In this document: positions 1 to 7,453 of the stretch, in pieces
How positions within the stretch are numbered: the first letter of the stretch is position 1
How the letters are laid out: the number at the start of each line of letters is the position of its first letter
IMG/VR virus record: IMGVR_UViG_3300009506_000149
Span: 1 to 28,485 of that record
Source: a virus
Strand: one strand, 5' to 3'
Length of the DNA stretch: 28,485 bases
The notes under the pieces: model-generated
The model's database searches: none
Told to the model about the DNA's origin: nothing
What the model saw: only the letters and a program-made list of their open reading frames with translations
Made by a program: the position numbers and the translations under genes

Positions 1-1905
1 GTTTAATTGGGTTTCCAACTGTTCAAAATATTGAGCGGTAGTAAGAATTCCCTCGTCATATTCTCTTGTTATATTTGCTATATTTACGCCTAGTTCTTCA
101 AATGCGCTTCCCTCTCCAAGAGACTCCATCGTTCCATACAGCATATCCAAGAAACCTTTGGTTTGTATTGCTTCGTGTTTTGCCGCTTCTCCCGATTTTC
201 CCAAAGATTCTGCCCAACCATCGTGGGCTTGTGCCGCCAGTCTTGTAACTCGTAAATTATCAAATTCTGCTTCCGTTAATAATTTTATTTCATCCATTGA
301 TAATCCCGCATATTCTGCGGCTTTTTCAAGGTAGGATACATACTCATCATATGTATTAAACTGGTCTCTAACAGATACTTCTAATTCGGCCAATACACCT
401 GCTAGTTGGTCGAATCCTCTTCCTACAATTATCCTTCTCCATCCTAAACTATCCAGAGAATCATTAAGGGAATCAATGCCTTTTGAATAAACTTCAAATA
501 ATGCTTCCGTATTTTTTCCCTCGTTTAGAGCATTTTGAAAAGCGTTTTTAGATATTTCTTGAGTTTTGTCAGAGCTTAATGCTAAGGAAAGTCTGTCTAA
601 GCCATTTATTAAAGCATCATACGCTTTTATAACCTTTTCTGGAGGCATTGCCGCTTGCCAGAAACCTTCCCAACTGGCTTTTAGTTGGTTTTGCTTTGCT
701 TCAATATTTTCAAGGTATGTTTGGTATCTTTCCTGAGCTAGACCTTCTGCCTCTTGCTGGTCTGCAATAGCTTTTCTATACATCTGCTCATTATCTAGCA
801 ATACAAGCAAGTTTTCACGTTGTCTAACGCCTGCCATTGCCTTAGCAATATTGGCTTGTTCGATGCTGTCCAATTTATCCCAAACTGGAAATAAATCGTT
901 CAAAACATCTGTGAAACTTCTAAATTCTCCCTCGTCATCTCTTATTGCGATTCCAACACGTTCTAAAGCCGCTCCTACATTGTTTATTCCCATTCCTTCT
1001 TCATCAAGTTTTCCTTCTTTGATGTCTTGGAAACGAGCAAACATTGTTCTCAGAGATGTACCGATAACTCCTGCTTCACGTCTTGTAACAGAAGAAATTG
1101 TACCAACCATTGCTAACAATTCATCGAAACTAACTCCGGCTTGCTGTGCCGAAACCGCCGAACGCTGTAAGGCTTCCGACAGTTCTGCTGTACTTGTAGC
1201 CATAGTATTATCCACTTGGATAATTCTGTCTACAATAGGTGGAATTTCCTCGATGGATAGCTTATAAGCATTCATAATGCTTGTCAGATATTCCGTTGAT
1301 TGTGCGGTATCTATATTACCTAATTTAGACATTATCAGGGTGGATTTTAATAGTTCCGCAGTTTCTTCCGCTGTTTTACCTTGACGAATATATTCCAAAC
1401 TACCACGAGCCACTTCTAATGTTGTAGCTCCCATAGCTTTAGCGAGTTGGTTATATTGGAATGACAACTCTTCTACTTGGTCGGATTCCATACCACTAAC
1501 AATTTGAATATCTGTCAATTCTTTATTTAATTTTACAATATAATCAAATCCTTGCTGAATTTGACCAACTAATTTGTAAATTAGACCCAAACTTACAGCA
1601 TATGTAGCCGCACTCTTTATGGACTGCATTATTCCTTGCGCCCAATAATTTGTTTTTTGTCCTATCTGAGTCGTTGTTCTCTCTACAGTCTTGAGACCCT
1701 CATCACTCTCTTTTACTCTTTTTGTAACTTCATTCATTCCATCTTTATATTTCAACATATAAGATTCCATATTTTTGGAATCTACTGCTGTTTGGAATTT
1801 TACTACAGTTGCGCCTCTTGCCTCTAAGTCTTTTAGGGTCTTGTTTAAATCATCTCGAAGAGATGCCGCATCTATTCTTGCGGATAATGAGACATTATAA
1901 TCCAT
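1..1905 (-). CDS. Tail tape measure protein, N-terminal 635 residues (C-terminus outside window)
   Basis: The reading frame is open from an ATG at 1905 to the left edge of the window, so the gene is 3' partial. The start has a strong GAGGAGG site. The translation begins MDYNVSLSARIDAASLRDDL. Residues about 156-300 match the TP901-type tape measure core: helical, with segments such as GATTLEVARGSLEYIRQG and GTSLRTMFARFQDIKEG. A hydrophobic stretch near residue 105 precedes it. Family knowledge: tape measure proteins fix tail length, fill the tail tube and are ejected with the DNA. The gene ends a leftward tail module and lies directly after a recombinase gene, an unusual neighbour. The total length cannot be known from this window. 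The identification is firm because core and gene order agree. Confidence 0.93.
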   Translation of the reverse strand, partial: MDYNVSLSARIDAASLRDDLNKTLKDLEARGATVVKFQTAVDSKNMESYMLKYKDGMNEVTKRVKESDEGLKTVERTTTQIGQKTNYWAQGIMQSIKSAATYAVSLGLIYKLVGQIQQGFDYIVKLNKELTDIQIVSGMESDQVEELSFQYNQLAKAMGATTLEVARGSLEYIRQGKTAEETAELLKSTLIMSKLGNIDTAQSTEYLTSIMNAYKLSIEEIPPIVDRIIQVDNTMATSTAELSEALQRSAVSAQQAGVSFDELLAMVGTISSVTRREAGVIGTSLRTMFARFQDIKEGKLDEEGMGINNVGAALERVGIAIRDDEGEFRSFTDVLNDLFPVWDKLDSIEQANIAKAMAGVRQRENLLVLLDNEQMYRKAIADQQEAEGLAQERYQTYLENIEAKQNQLKASWEGFWQAAMPPEKVIKAYDALINGLDRLSLALSSDKTQEISKNAFQNALNEGKNTEALFEVYSKGIDSLNDSLDSLGWRRIIVGRGFDQLAGVLAELEVSVRDQFNTYDEYVSYLEKAAEYAGLSMDEIKLLTEAEFDNLRVTRLAAQAHDGWAESLGKSGEAAKHEAIQTKGFLDMLYGTMESLGEGSAFEELGVNIANITREYDEGILTTAQYFEQLETQLN

Positions 1906-1924
1906 TGTTTACCAACCTCCTCTC

Positions 1925-1939
1925 CCACCTTGAAGGTGG
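1925..1939 (-). promoter_or_regulatory. Small hairpin in front of the tape measure ribosome binding site
   Basis: CCACCT and AGGTGG form a 6-bp stem with a 3-base loop in the 54-base gap between the recombinase stop and the tape measure start, a few bases upstream of the GAGGAGG site. There is no U-tract, so it is not a terminator. It may tune translation or processing. The role is inferred only. Confidence 0.35.
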
Positions 1940-1959
1940 TAAATAAGTTCAATATTTTT

Positions 1960-2967
1960 TTATTTTAAATCCTTTTTTAGAGCTTTCAACTCTTCCCAAT
2001 TTTTATCTTTACTGGTAGAATCATCGTATATCTCTACCAAATCAATCGAAGACCATCCAAACAAGTCTCTAATAAGTCTTGCTGGAAGACCCTTCTTTGA
2101 TAAATAAGTAGTTAAATAATGTCTTAATGCGTGAGCATAAAAATCTTCTTCAATTAGTTTATCAATGCTGTTAACCCAACTTCTAATCGTTCCGTCTACA
2201 GCGGGTTTTCCATTTCTCTTTATAAATAGATAGTCATGGTCTTCATTGTTTTCTTCCATAATCTTTTTTCTTTCTGGAAGCCACTCTTTAAAATGAGGTA
2301 AGAAAATCTCTGCAATAATAAATTTGTGTAACAATTTTCCAGTTTTTCCACGACCTTTAGTTCTAATTTGTCTGGTAGTCTCCAAGAATATATCATCAAA
2401 CGCTCTATTATTTTCGTCTATCAAAGACACTTCAAATCTAAGAAGTTCTGAAAAACGCGCTCCGCTTGCAACAGCCAATGCCAACCAACAGGCTTTTTGT
2501 TTATCTGTTTCGGAAAGATATTGAAGCAACCAATCTACTTTATCATCAGACAAAACAGTTTTCTCTCTCTTTTCAGATTTGGGAGCCGAATCAATTACCT
2601 TCAAAACAATATTTCTAAAGTCTGGATAATCGTCATCCATAAATCTTTCAATAAACTGACTTAAACTGGATAGTGCAGAACGCATTCGGTTTAGTCTGCT
2701 CGAACCCCATTGGAGTTCTTCTGTACAATAAGAAAAAAATTCTGACATTTCAAGTTTTTTAATATCAACAAAGAATTTATTATCCAGATAATCCAAGCAA
2801 TAAACAAAAAATATATTCAAGTCACTTTCATATCCGGTAATAGTCGTTTCAGAACACGTAATGGATTTGTTCTTTAAAAATTGTTTTTGTAAAGTTTTAT
2901 TCTTAGGATTTACTTCGTCCAGCTTTTCTGGAGTAGTAATTATTTTTCTGAATGTTGCCCTTCCCAT
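1960..2967 (-). CDS. int: Tyrosine recombinase / integrase
   Basis: This 335-residue protein is a lambda-integrase family site-specific recombinase. An N-terminal SAM-like core-binding region (about residues 40-115) is followed by the catalytic domain (about 135-330). The catalytic set is visible: R171 in SGARFSELLR, a lysine in the GRGKTGK segment (204-211), H279 and R282 in HALRH, W305 in GWSS, and nucleophile Y314 in EIYDDS. W in place of the second histidine is common in the family. The ATG shares one base with the resolvase stop (TAATG), so the two are probably translationally coupled. It would cut and rejoin DNA at an attachment site, but no att site is visible nearby. It lies between tail genes instead of in a lysogeny block, so a role in genome resolution or element mobility is also possible. 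Confidence 0.92.
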   Translation of the reverse strand: MGRATFRKIITTPEKLDEVNPKNKTLQKQFLKNKSITCSETTITGYESDLNIFFVYCLDYLDNKFFVDIKKLEMSEFFSYCTEELQWGSSRLNRMRSALSSLSQFIERFMDDDYPDFRNIVLKVIDSAPKSEKREKTVLSDDKVDWLLQYLSETDKQKACWLALAVASGARFSELLRFEVSLIDENNRAFDDIFLETTRQIRTKGRGKTGKLLHKFIIAEIFLPHFKEWLPERKKIMEENNEDHDYLFIKRNGKPAVDGTIRSWVNSIDKLIEEDFYAHALRHYLTTYLSKKGLPARLIRDLFGWSSIDLVEIYDDSTSKDKNWEELKALKKDLK

Positions 2968-3440
2968 TATAAAATACCTTTCTCCTTTAGATGCGCCACG
3001 AGTACAGCAAATGAGTCTGATTCATCATTGTTCGAAAACCCAACGTGACCATAATTTTCTATCATTTTTTGTCTTAGCTCGTCTTTCTTCATATTTCCCT
3101 TTCCTCCAGCAAGTTTCTTAACCGTTGCGGGGGGATAGGAATATATGCTTACATCGTGTAATAAATATCTAACTACACCATGCACCATATAAATAACTTG
3201 TGTAGATTTATTAAATCTATAAAATCCAGCTTCAATAGCTACTTCTTTAGGATAGAATAAATCTTTTAGTCTTATTATTTCATCGGCAATTATTTTAAGT
3301 CTTCTTCCGCTTTCGTCATCGGAATTCGTTTCAACACTTCCTAGAAATACAGGATTTCTAATATTTGTGTCATTGCCTACAATTGTTATTCCAGTTCTGG
3401 ACATTGAGACATCTAGTCCCCATATACAATTTTTCTCCAT
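2967..3440 (-). CDS. RuvC-like Holliday junction resolvase
   Basis: This 157-residue protein fits the RuvC branch of the RNase H fold. It shows D10 in GLDVSMSRTG, E70 in VAIEAGF, a basic segment (107-121) and the closing acidic pair D139 and D142 in NNDESDSFAVL. These four acidic residues match the two-metal active site of RuvC nucleases, which cut four-way DNA junctions. The length is close to that of bacterial RuvC. The gene follows a strong terminator at 3453-3489 and is coupled to the downstream recombinase by a TAATG overlap. In this phage it could resolve replication or recombination branches before packaging, or work with the recombinase. The fold assignment is strong; the physiological role is inferred. 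Confidence 0.88.
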   Translation of the reverse strand: MEKNCIWGLDVSMSRTGITIVGNDTNIRNPVFLGSVETNSDDESGRRLKIIADEIIRLKDLFYPKEVAIEAGFYRFNKSTQVIYMVHGVVRYLLHDVSIYSYPPATVKKLAGGKGNMKKDELRQKMIENYGHVGFSNNDESDSFAVLVAHLKEKGIL

Positions 3441-3452
3441 AATTTTCCCTTC

Positions 3453-3489
3453 AAAAAAAATAGAGACCTCCCCAAATGGGGAAGTCTCT
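3453..3489 (-). terminator. Strong intrinsic terminator
   Basis: Read on the minus strand, AGAGACTTCCCC pairs with GGGGAGGTCTCT across an AUUU loop and is followed by AUUUUUUUU. The stem is a full 12 bp in minus-strand RNA, with one U-G wobble that would be an unpaired C-A on the plus strand. That shows the leftward direction is the functional one. It separates the four-TM protein gene from the RuvC-integrase pair. Confidence 0.92.
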
Positions 3490-3506
3490 AAAGTTCCTAT
3501 ATATTC

Positions 3507-3863
3507 TTACAGCAATCCACGTTTCATGAGTTCCGGCGTAATGCCAAATCGGGCAAGTACAAACAATATAACGCCCATCAGCATTGCTTGGTCAATCGGG
3601 AAAGCAGGCAAGAATTGGTGAATTAAAAATACACCAAAACCAGAAACCAGTGTCCAAAAGGCTTTGCTTTTAAACAAATCTCCAGCCGTAACACCCAACA
3701 GCTTTCTTTGCATAAGCTGTGGATAAATCCCTACCAAGCCCAAAAGAAATAGAACAAACGCTAAAACTTGGGTTTCATCAAACGGAAATGCAGGGAAAAA
3801 GAACTTCACAACAAATAAGATTAATCCTACAAGCAAAGTCCAGAATTCTAAATTTTGTAACAT
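3507..3863 (-). CDS. Four-TM membrane protein made of two tandem repeats
   Basis: This 118-residue protein consists of two diverged copies of a ~50-residue unit, residues 7-56 and 69-118, spaced by 62. Both copies keep FWTL near the start, PAFP then D in the middle, and a GI-x-P-x-LM-x-R-x-LL end. Each copy carries two hydrophobic segments, giving about four membrane passes. A good AAGGAG site precedes the ATG. The size and membrane nature fit a holin or another phage membrane protein, but no family was recognised and no endolysin gene lies beside it. It is the last gene before a strong terminator. The function is unknown; the membrane location and the internal duplication are directly visible. 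Confidence 0.8.
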   Translation of the reverse strand: MLQNLEFWTLLVGLILFVVKFFFPAFPFDETQVLAFVLFLLGLVGIYPQLMQRKLLGVTAGDLFKSKAFWTLVSGFGVFLIHQFLPAFPIDQAMLMGVILFVLARFGITPELMKRGLL

Positions 3864-3880
3864 AATCGTTTCTCCTTTAA

Positions 3881-4441
3881 TTAAAAGTAACTGTTTCTGC
3901 TAGGGGTTGTAGCCTTAGCAGTAACCTGACCGCCAAACTTACTATTTAGTTTCCTTTCTATAAGTTTATCCAGTCTTCCTTTGTCAAACCATTTCTTTAT
4001 GAAATTTGACCAATACGGCCTTCTTCTGTGGGATAGGTGTCTGTTACCGTTTCCCCAAATCATAAGGCCACTTGTATATCCAGCCTCATAGCCATTATAT
4101 ACAAGATTCAAAATATCATCCAGATAATCTCTGGCGTCTCCCCAAAGGGGGCTTCCGTGTAACCAAGTTTCTTGGTCATAGGTAAGCATGTCTTTATGCA
4201 TATACAACTCTGTAACAAGTTTATTCCCGCTTTTTTTAATTGCGTCCCAATCCCATGCATTCAAGAATTGCATTGTTGGACTTCCTGTTCCATCGTGATA
4301 CCACGTATTGGGCGTTGTATAAACATCTTTTAATATCTGTTGTTGAAGACTTTCTAAAAGTTGTTTAGTAATGTCTTCTAGAATCTCTCTTACGGCGTTC
4401 TCCAAAATCTTCTGTAACTGGCTCTCTGTTTTTATTTCCAT
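3881..4441 (-). CDS. Unrecognised phage protein, possible tail-completion type
   Basis: The chosen ATG at 4441 has AGGAGG six bases upstream and gives 186 residues. An in-frame start 18 bases earlier lacks such a site. The N-terminal ~45 residues are a charged amphipathic helix (LQKILENAVREILEDI). A middle part rich in W, Y, D and G (GSPLWGDARDYL) follows, then a basic C-terminus with HRRRPYW. Small head-tail joining and tail-completion proteins often start with a similar helix and a YxxTG-type segment. This resemblance is weak, so the function is left open. The first 77 bases overlap the end of the upstream zinc-ribbon gene. Confidence 0.7.
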   Translation of the reverse strand: MEIKTESQLQKILENAVREILEDITKQLLESLQQQILKDVYTTPNTWYHDGTGSPTMQFLNAWDWDAIKKSGNKLVTELYMHKDMLTYDQETWLHGSPLWGDARDYLDDILNLVYNGYEAGYTSGLMIWGNGNRHLSHRRRPYWSNFIKKWFDKGRLDKLIERKLNSKFGGQVTAKATTPSRNSYF

Positions 4442-4616
4442 ATCTTTCCCTCCTATCATTGCCTATAACTTCTTCATAGTCACAATTTGGACAGATTTCT
4501 ACGGTTTGGGATTCCCCATGTTTATCAAGCCTTCTTACTTGGAGTTTCGAAGAACACATTGGACATTCTTTAGAAGTCCCTCTAACAAACTTTCCTTTGA
4601 TTGCCTTTTTCGACAT
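4365..4616 (-). CDS. Small zinc-ribbon protein
   Basis: This 83-residue protein has two CPxC knuckles, C18/C21 (CPMC) and C42/C45 (CPNC), 20 residues apart. That is the pattern of a four-cysteine zinc ribbon. The N-terminus is lysine-rich, and the C-terminal third (after residue 50) is highly charged and probably disordered, ending KRDSRRHY. AAGGAA lies six bases before the ATG. A nucleic-acid or protein-binding role is likely from the fold, but no target is known. Its last 77 bases are shared with the next gene in another frame, a large overlap for this phage. Confidence 0.7.
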   Translation of the reverse strand: MSKKAIKGKFVRGTSKECPMCSSKLQVRRLDKHGESQTVEICPNCDYEEVIGNDRRERYGNKNREPVTEDFGERRKRDSRRHY

Positions 4617-4619
4617 TGT

Positions 4620-5213
4620 TTATTCCTTGGAATTATGTTGTTCGGCCTCATCTAAAAGAGGAGACAAGCGGGATTCAGAAATTGCTTTTCCGGCCTCTTT
4701 TACAGATTCCGTAAGTTTTTCCAACCCTCCATCTCCAACTTCATCTAGGAATGTAGCCAGTTCTCCTACCACAGTATCAATTACCACGCCAACAGATGAC
4801 TTTACATCCATTTGATGAATAACATCTTCTACAATTGAATCCAGAAGATTTCTAAACCAATTCCAGTTAGAAACTTCTTCAATAACCTTTTCATAAACAT
4901 CTGTGCTGAAAATCACATTATCATTCGTTTCTCTAATGTAAACCACATCCAAATCGGTTACAATAGAAAGAACATCTGACCTCAAACCCCCCTCTGCTAA
5001 AAATCTATTAAATTCACTAAATTTCCAAAATGGATTAAATTCTTCTTCTTTTACGTTGAAAAATCTATGAAGATAATTTATTATTAGTTTTTGGGCATCT
5101 TCAAATCCGATGACTCTACTTACTTGCACAGATTTGGACAATATTGATATTGTTGAAAATTGTTCAAATTTATTAAGGTTCAACTTAACTTTATTAACTT
5201 TTTCCGTTGTCAT
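4620..5213 (-). CDS. Hypothetical protein in the tail module
   Basis: This 197-residue protein was not recognised. It is rich in alternating hydrophobic and acidic residues (SIVEDVIHQMDV, VVIDTVVGELATFLDEVGDGG) and looks mostly helical in its second half. There is no signal peptide or membrane segment. The stop lies 3 bases before the start of the zinc-ribbon gene, so it belongs to the same operon. The ribosome binding site is weak (GGAG about 12 bases from the ATG). Its position between tail tube and tape measure genes suggests a tail or lysis-related role, but nothing specific can be assigned. Confidence 0.72.
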   Translation of the reverse strand: MTTEKVNKVKLNLNKFEQFSTISILSKSVQVSRVIGFEDAQKLIINYLHRFFNVKEEEFNPFWKFSEFNRFLAEGGLRSDVLSIVTDLDVVYIRETNDNVIFSTDVYEKVIEEVSNWNWFRNLLDSIVEDVIHQMDVKSSVGVVIDTVVGELATFLDEVGDGGLEKLTESVKEAGKAISESRLSPLLDEAEQHNSKE

Positions 5214-5253
5214 TTCTTAATTTTTCTCCATGAATTTTTATAAAATGTGAATT

Positions 5254-5832
5254 TTAAGCATTCGGTGTCAATCCAGCATTTTTCATTTGGGATGTAAGGG
5301 TGTTTACTCTTTCTCTTTCAATATCGAGACTGATACGCAATTGGTTATTTTCATCAACCAAAATGTTTATCTTTCTCGTAAATTCGTGTCTGTTTTGTTC
5401 AAGTTCACCTTTTAATTCGGTGTTCTCGTCTTTTAGTTTCTTTACAATCCCCTCTAATTCTTCAATCTTAGACCCTTTTTCCGCATCCACCTCTATCATA
5501 CACGCCATTCTTTCTTCAAGGTCTGTAATTTTTAGGTCTTTTTCATTAACCTTTGTTACAAGGTTATCAACTACTGACTCCAATTCGGTGTGTTTTTTTA
5601 TAAGGCTAAGATGCTTCTCACTTAGGTCTTGATAGTTATCATTGCATAAATCTACAGATTTCAAAAGAGATGATATTGTATCAGAATCGTTTTTCGATAT
5701 TTCTGACGCATCAACTTTGTCTTTCGCTTCCCGTTCTTTTTTAGCTTTGGCAGAATCGAGTACCTTCTGTATCGCAATGCCTAATAAGTTAAAGAGTGCT
5801 GTCAATATAACTATTAAAGTTGTGTCTTCCAT
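5254..5832 (-). CDS. Membrane-anchored long coiled-coil protein
   Basis: This 192-residue protein has one N-terminal membrane segment (about residues 4-23, LIVILTALFNLLGIAIQ). A basic/charged linker (AKAKKEREAKDK) and a long heptad-rich coiled coil from about residue 55 to 185 follow, with repeated L, I, E and K. The layout is like an inner-membrane spanin or a membrane-tethered coiled-coil scaffold, although spanins belong to Gram-negative phages. Its start overlaps the upstream membrane protein gene by 19 bases, so the two may act together, perhaps at the envelope in lysis or superinfection control. The topology is visible; the function is inferred weakly. Confidence 0.75.
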   Translation of the reverse strand: MEDTTLIVILTALFNLLGIAIQKVLDSAKAKKEREAKDKVDASEISKNDSDTISSLLKSVDLCNDNYQDLSEKHLSLIKKHTELESVVDNLVTKVNEKDLKITDLEERMACMIEVDAEKGSKIEELEGIVKKLKDENTELKGELEQNRHEFTRKINILVDENNQLRISLDIERERVNTLTSQMKNAGLTPNA

Positions 5833-6134
5833 GTTTTAATCCTGCCTAATAATAGTCTTATCCGTTTGGATTTCCTAATGGATAGAAATACATTGTTGAT
5901 AGCATCGTTTACGAACCAACCGGAAAATAATATATATTGATACAGGATAACGGAGTCCAATGATTCGTGCATTGATTTGAAAAATATATTGCCTCCGTAG
6001 TATAATATACCACCTAACCAAGATAGAGACATTAAGACATAAAAAACCCTCGCAGATTTTTTATAATAGAACAAAACAGCACAAGCTATAAAAGAAATGA
6101 TTGAAATAATCAATCCTAAATATCTTGCTTCCAT
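5814..6134 (-). CDS. Small multi-pass membrane protein, holin candidate
   Basis: This 106-residue protein has three hydrophobic segments at about residues 5-23, 31-49 and 62-80. Each is followed by basic residues, and the tail is strongly basic (SIRKSKRIRLLLGRIKTWK). The size and segment number fit class I holins, and the next gene encodes a membrane-anchored coiled coil, but no endolysin is visible in the window. The ribosome binding site is mediocre (GCGGAG close to the ATG). It overlaps the following gene by 19 bases. Holin is the best guess but is not proven by sequence. Confidence 0.68.
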   Translation of the reverse strand: MEARYLGLIISIISFIACAVLFYYKKSARVFYVLMSLSWLGGILYYGGNIFFKSMHESLDSVILYQYILFSGWFVNDAINNVFLSIRKSKRIRLLLGRIKTWKTQL

Positions 6135-6150
6135 GACTCCGCTCCAATCC

Positions 6151-6351
6151 TTAAATCTCTATTTTATCACCTTTAGAAACATCTTTCGTTTTCTTTACCC
6201 TCAGGTTAGTACCGTTGAAATCAACAAATACATGCGTTGGAGTTACTAAAACGACTTCGTACCTTTTCTTTTTCGGCTTAGATGATTTTCTTTTAGGTGT
6301 TTCTTTAACATCTTCATCATCAAGTCTTAATTCTTTATTATCATCAGTCAT
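6151..6351 (-). CDS. Small charged protein with KOW/SH3-like C-terminus
   Basis: The ATG at 6351 has GGAG six bases upstream and gives 66 residues. A TTG four codons earlier has no such site. The first ~33 residues are acidic then lysine-rich and probably disordered (KRKSSKPKKKR). Residues ~34-66 form a short beta-rich unit (YEVVLVTPTHVFVDFNGTNLRVKK) ending GDKIEI, reminiscent of small SH3-like barrels. The gene follows the tail-tube terminator. No function is known. Confidence 0.62.
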   Translation of the reverse strand: MTDDNKELRLDDEDVKETPKRKSSKPKKKRYEVVLVTPTHVFVDFNGTNLRVKKTKDVSKGDKIEI

Positions 6352-6361
6352 ATTTATCTCC

Positions 6362-6396
6362 AAAAAATAAGGGGGGAGAGATAATTCCCTCCCCCT
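6362..6396 (-). terminator. Intrinsic terminator after the major tail protein gene
   Basis: On the minus strand GGGGGAG pairs with CTCCCCC around a ~10-base loop, followed by UUAUUUUUU. It starts 14 bases after the tail protein stop. A partial terminator here would give the abundant tube protein its own short message. Confidence 0.85.
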
Positions 6397-6409
6397 ATAA
6401 AACCGCTAA

Positions 6410-7438
6410 CTAGCTAACCACACATTCTACAGCGGCATCAACAGCGGGTTTCGCTGTAATCGTCACACTGATATATGTAGTTCCAGCCGCAACAGTTGTA
6501 ACCAATCCTGCGCTATCAACTGTAGCTACGCCTGCATCGTCAGACGCAAACGTTAAGTCTGCCACAGGAGGAGTCGAAACGCTTCCATCCGTATGAACAG
6601 CTTTTACAAGCAGTTGCTCAGTAGCAGGGTCAGTAAGAGCCAAGTCACCGTTAACAATGGCTAGAGCTTCCACATCATCATACCAATTTGCAGAATCAAC
6701 AACTCTTGTAATAGTTCCGTAAACAGCTTGGTTTGCACATGAGCCAGATGTCGGAGTGTAAGACAAAGCTCTACCCGTCAAAGGCGTAGTTGCAACACCA
6801 TCAGCAGTCATAGACAGAGCGAAGTTACCAGACAAAGTAAGTCTATTGATAACAAACTCAACTTTACCGATAATATTTGCACTGTCATCACTGGACGCTA
6901 ATTGTGCATCCATAACACATCTTACAATGCTCGGAACAATGTTAGCATTGATGGTCAATTCTTTTGCCGCCGCGTTCGTATTGAAATATCGAACACAGAC
7001 AACATCGTTCTCAGCACCATAGGCACTTGTGAAGTTTTGACCAGTAAAGGTTACTCTTTCAACATATCCATCGCTGTGAGTTACCCAACCATAAATGGTA
7101 GAACCCTGAATCACGATAGGAGTCCCTGTAACCGTACCTGCTCCAGCCGCACCCAACGTTACATCTTCCTCTGCGTAAACATTGGCTCCTGTGGCTAGAT
7201 TTTGTCCAGATGTCTTGGCTAAAAAGTCAAGATTAAACTGAGTATCGGTAAGCGTAACATTTAAATCTGCTCCTTGATACAGAATATACTGCAAAGCATT
7301 ACCTTTACCACCGCGAACATCTGTATTACTTAATGTCAACTCAAGAGATGAGTCCATTAAAGTCTTACTTGTACCGACTAGGTTATCGTTTTCATCATAC
7401 AACCAAACATCGGCAACTGACGTTAGAAAATATTTCAT
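6410..7438 (-). CDS. Major tail (tube) protein with C-terminal Ig-like domain
   Basis: This 342-residue protein has the start typical of siphovirus tube proteins: an N-terminal strand, then a conserved-looking DVRGGKGNALQY (residues 40-51) and a LNVTLTDTQFNLDFLA segment (59-74). The C-terminal ~80 residues (260-342) form a bacterial Ig-like group 2 (Big_2) unit with LTFASDDAGVATVDSAGLVT. Such decorations on tube subunits project from the tail surface and are thought to bind cell-surface sugars. A strong AAGGAGG site, codons richer in G/C than neighbouring genes and a terminator just after the stop all fit high expression. Its position among tail genes supports the call. Confidence 0.86.
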   Translation of the reverse strand: MKYFLTSVADVWLYDENDNLVGTSKTLMDSSLELTLSNTDVRGGKGNALQYILYQGADLNVTLTDTQFNLDFLAKTSGQNLATGANVYAEEDVTLGAAGAGTVTGTPIVIQGSTIYGWVTHSDGYVERVTFTGQNFTSAYGAENDVVCVRYFNTNAAAKELTINANIVPSIVRCVMDAQLASSDDSANIIGKVEFVINRLTLSGNFALSMTADGVATTPLTGRALSYTPTSGSCANQAVYGTITRVVDSANWYDDVEALAIVNGDLALTDPATEQLLVKAVHTDGSVSTPPVADLTFASDDAGVATVDSAGLVTTVAAGTTYISVTITAKPAVDAAVECVVS

Positions 7439-7453
7439 ATTCGTTCCTCCTTA

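Noticed and set aside
851-1267. A 138-residue open frame on the plus strand
   Set aside because: It is antisense to the continuous tape measure frame, has no ribosome binding site and has a composition of a shadow frame (S/P/I-rich).
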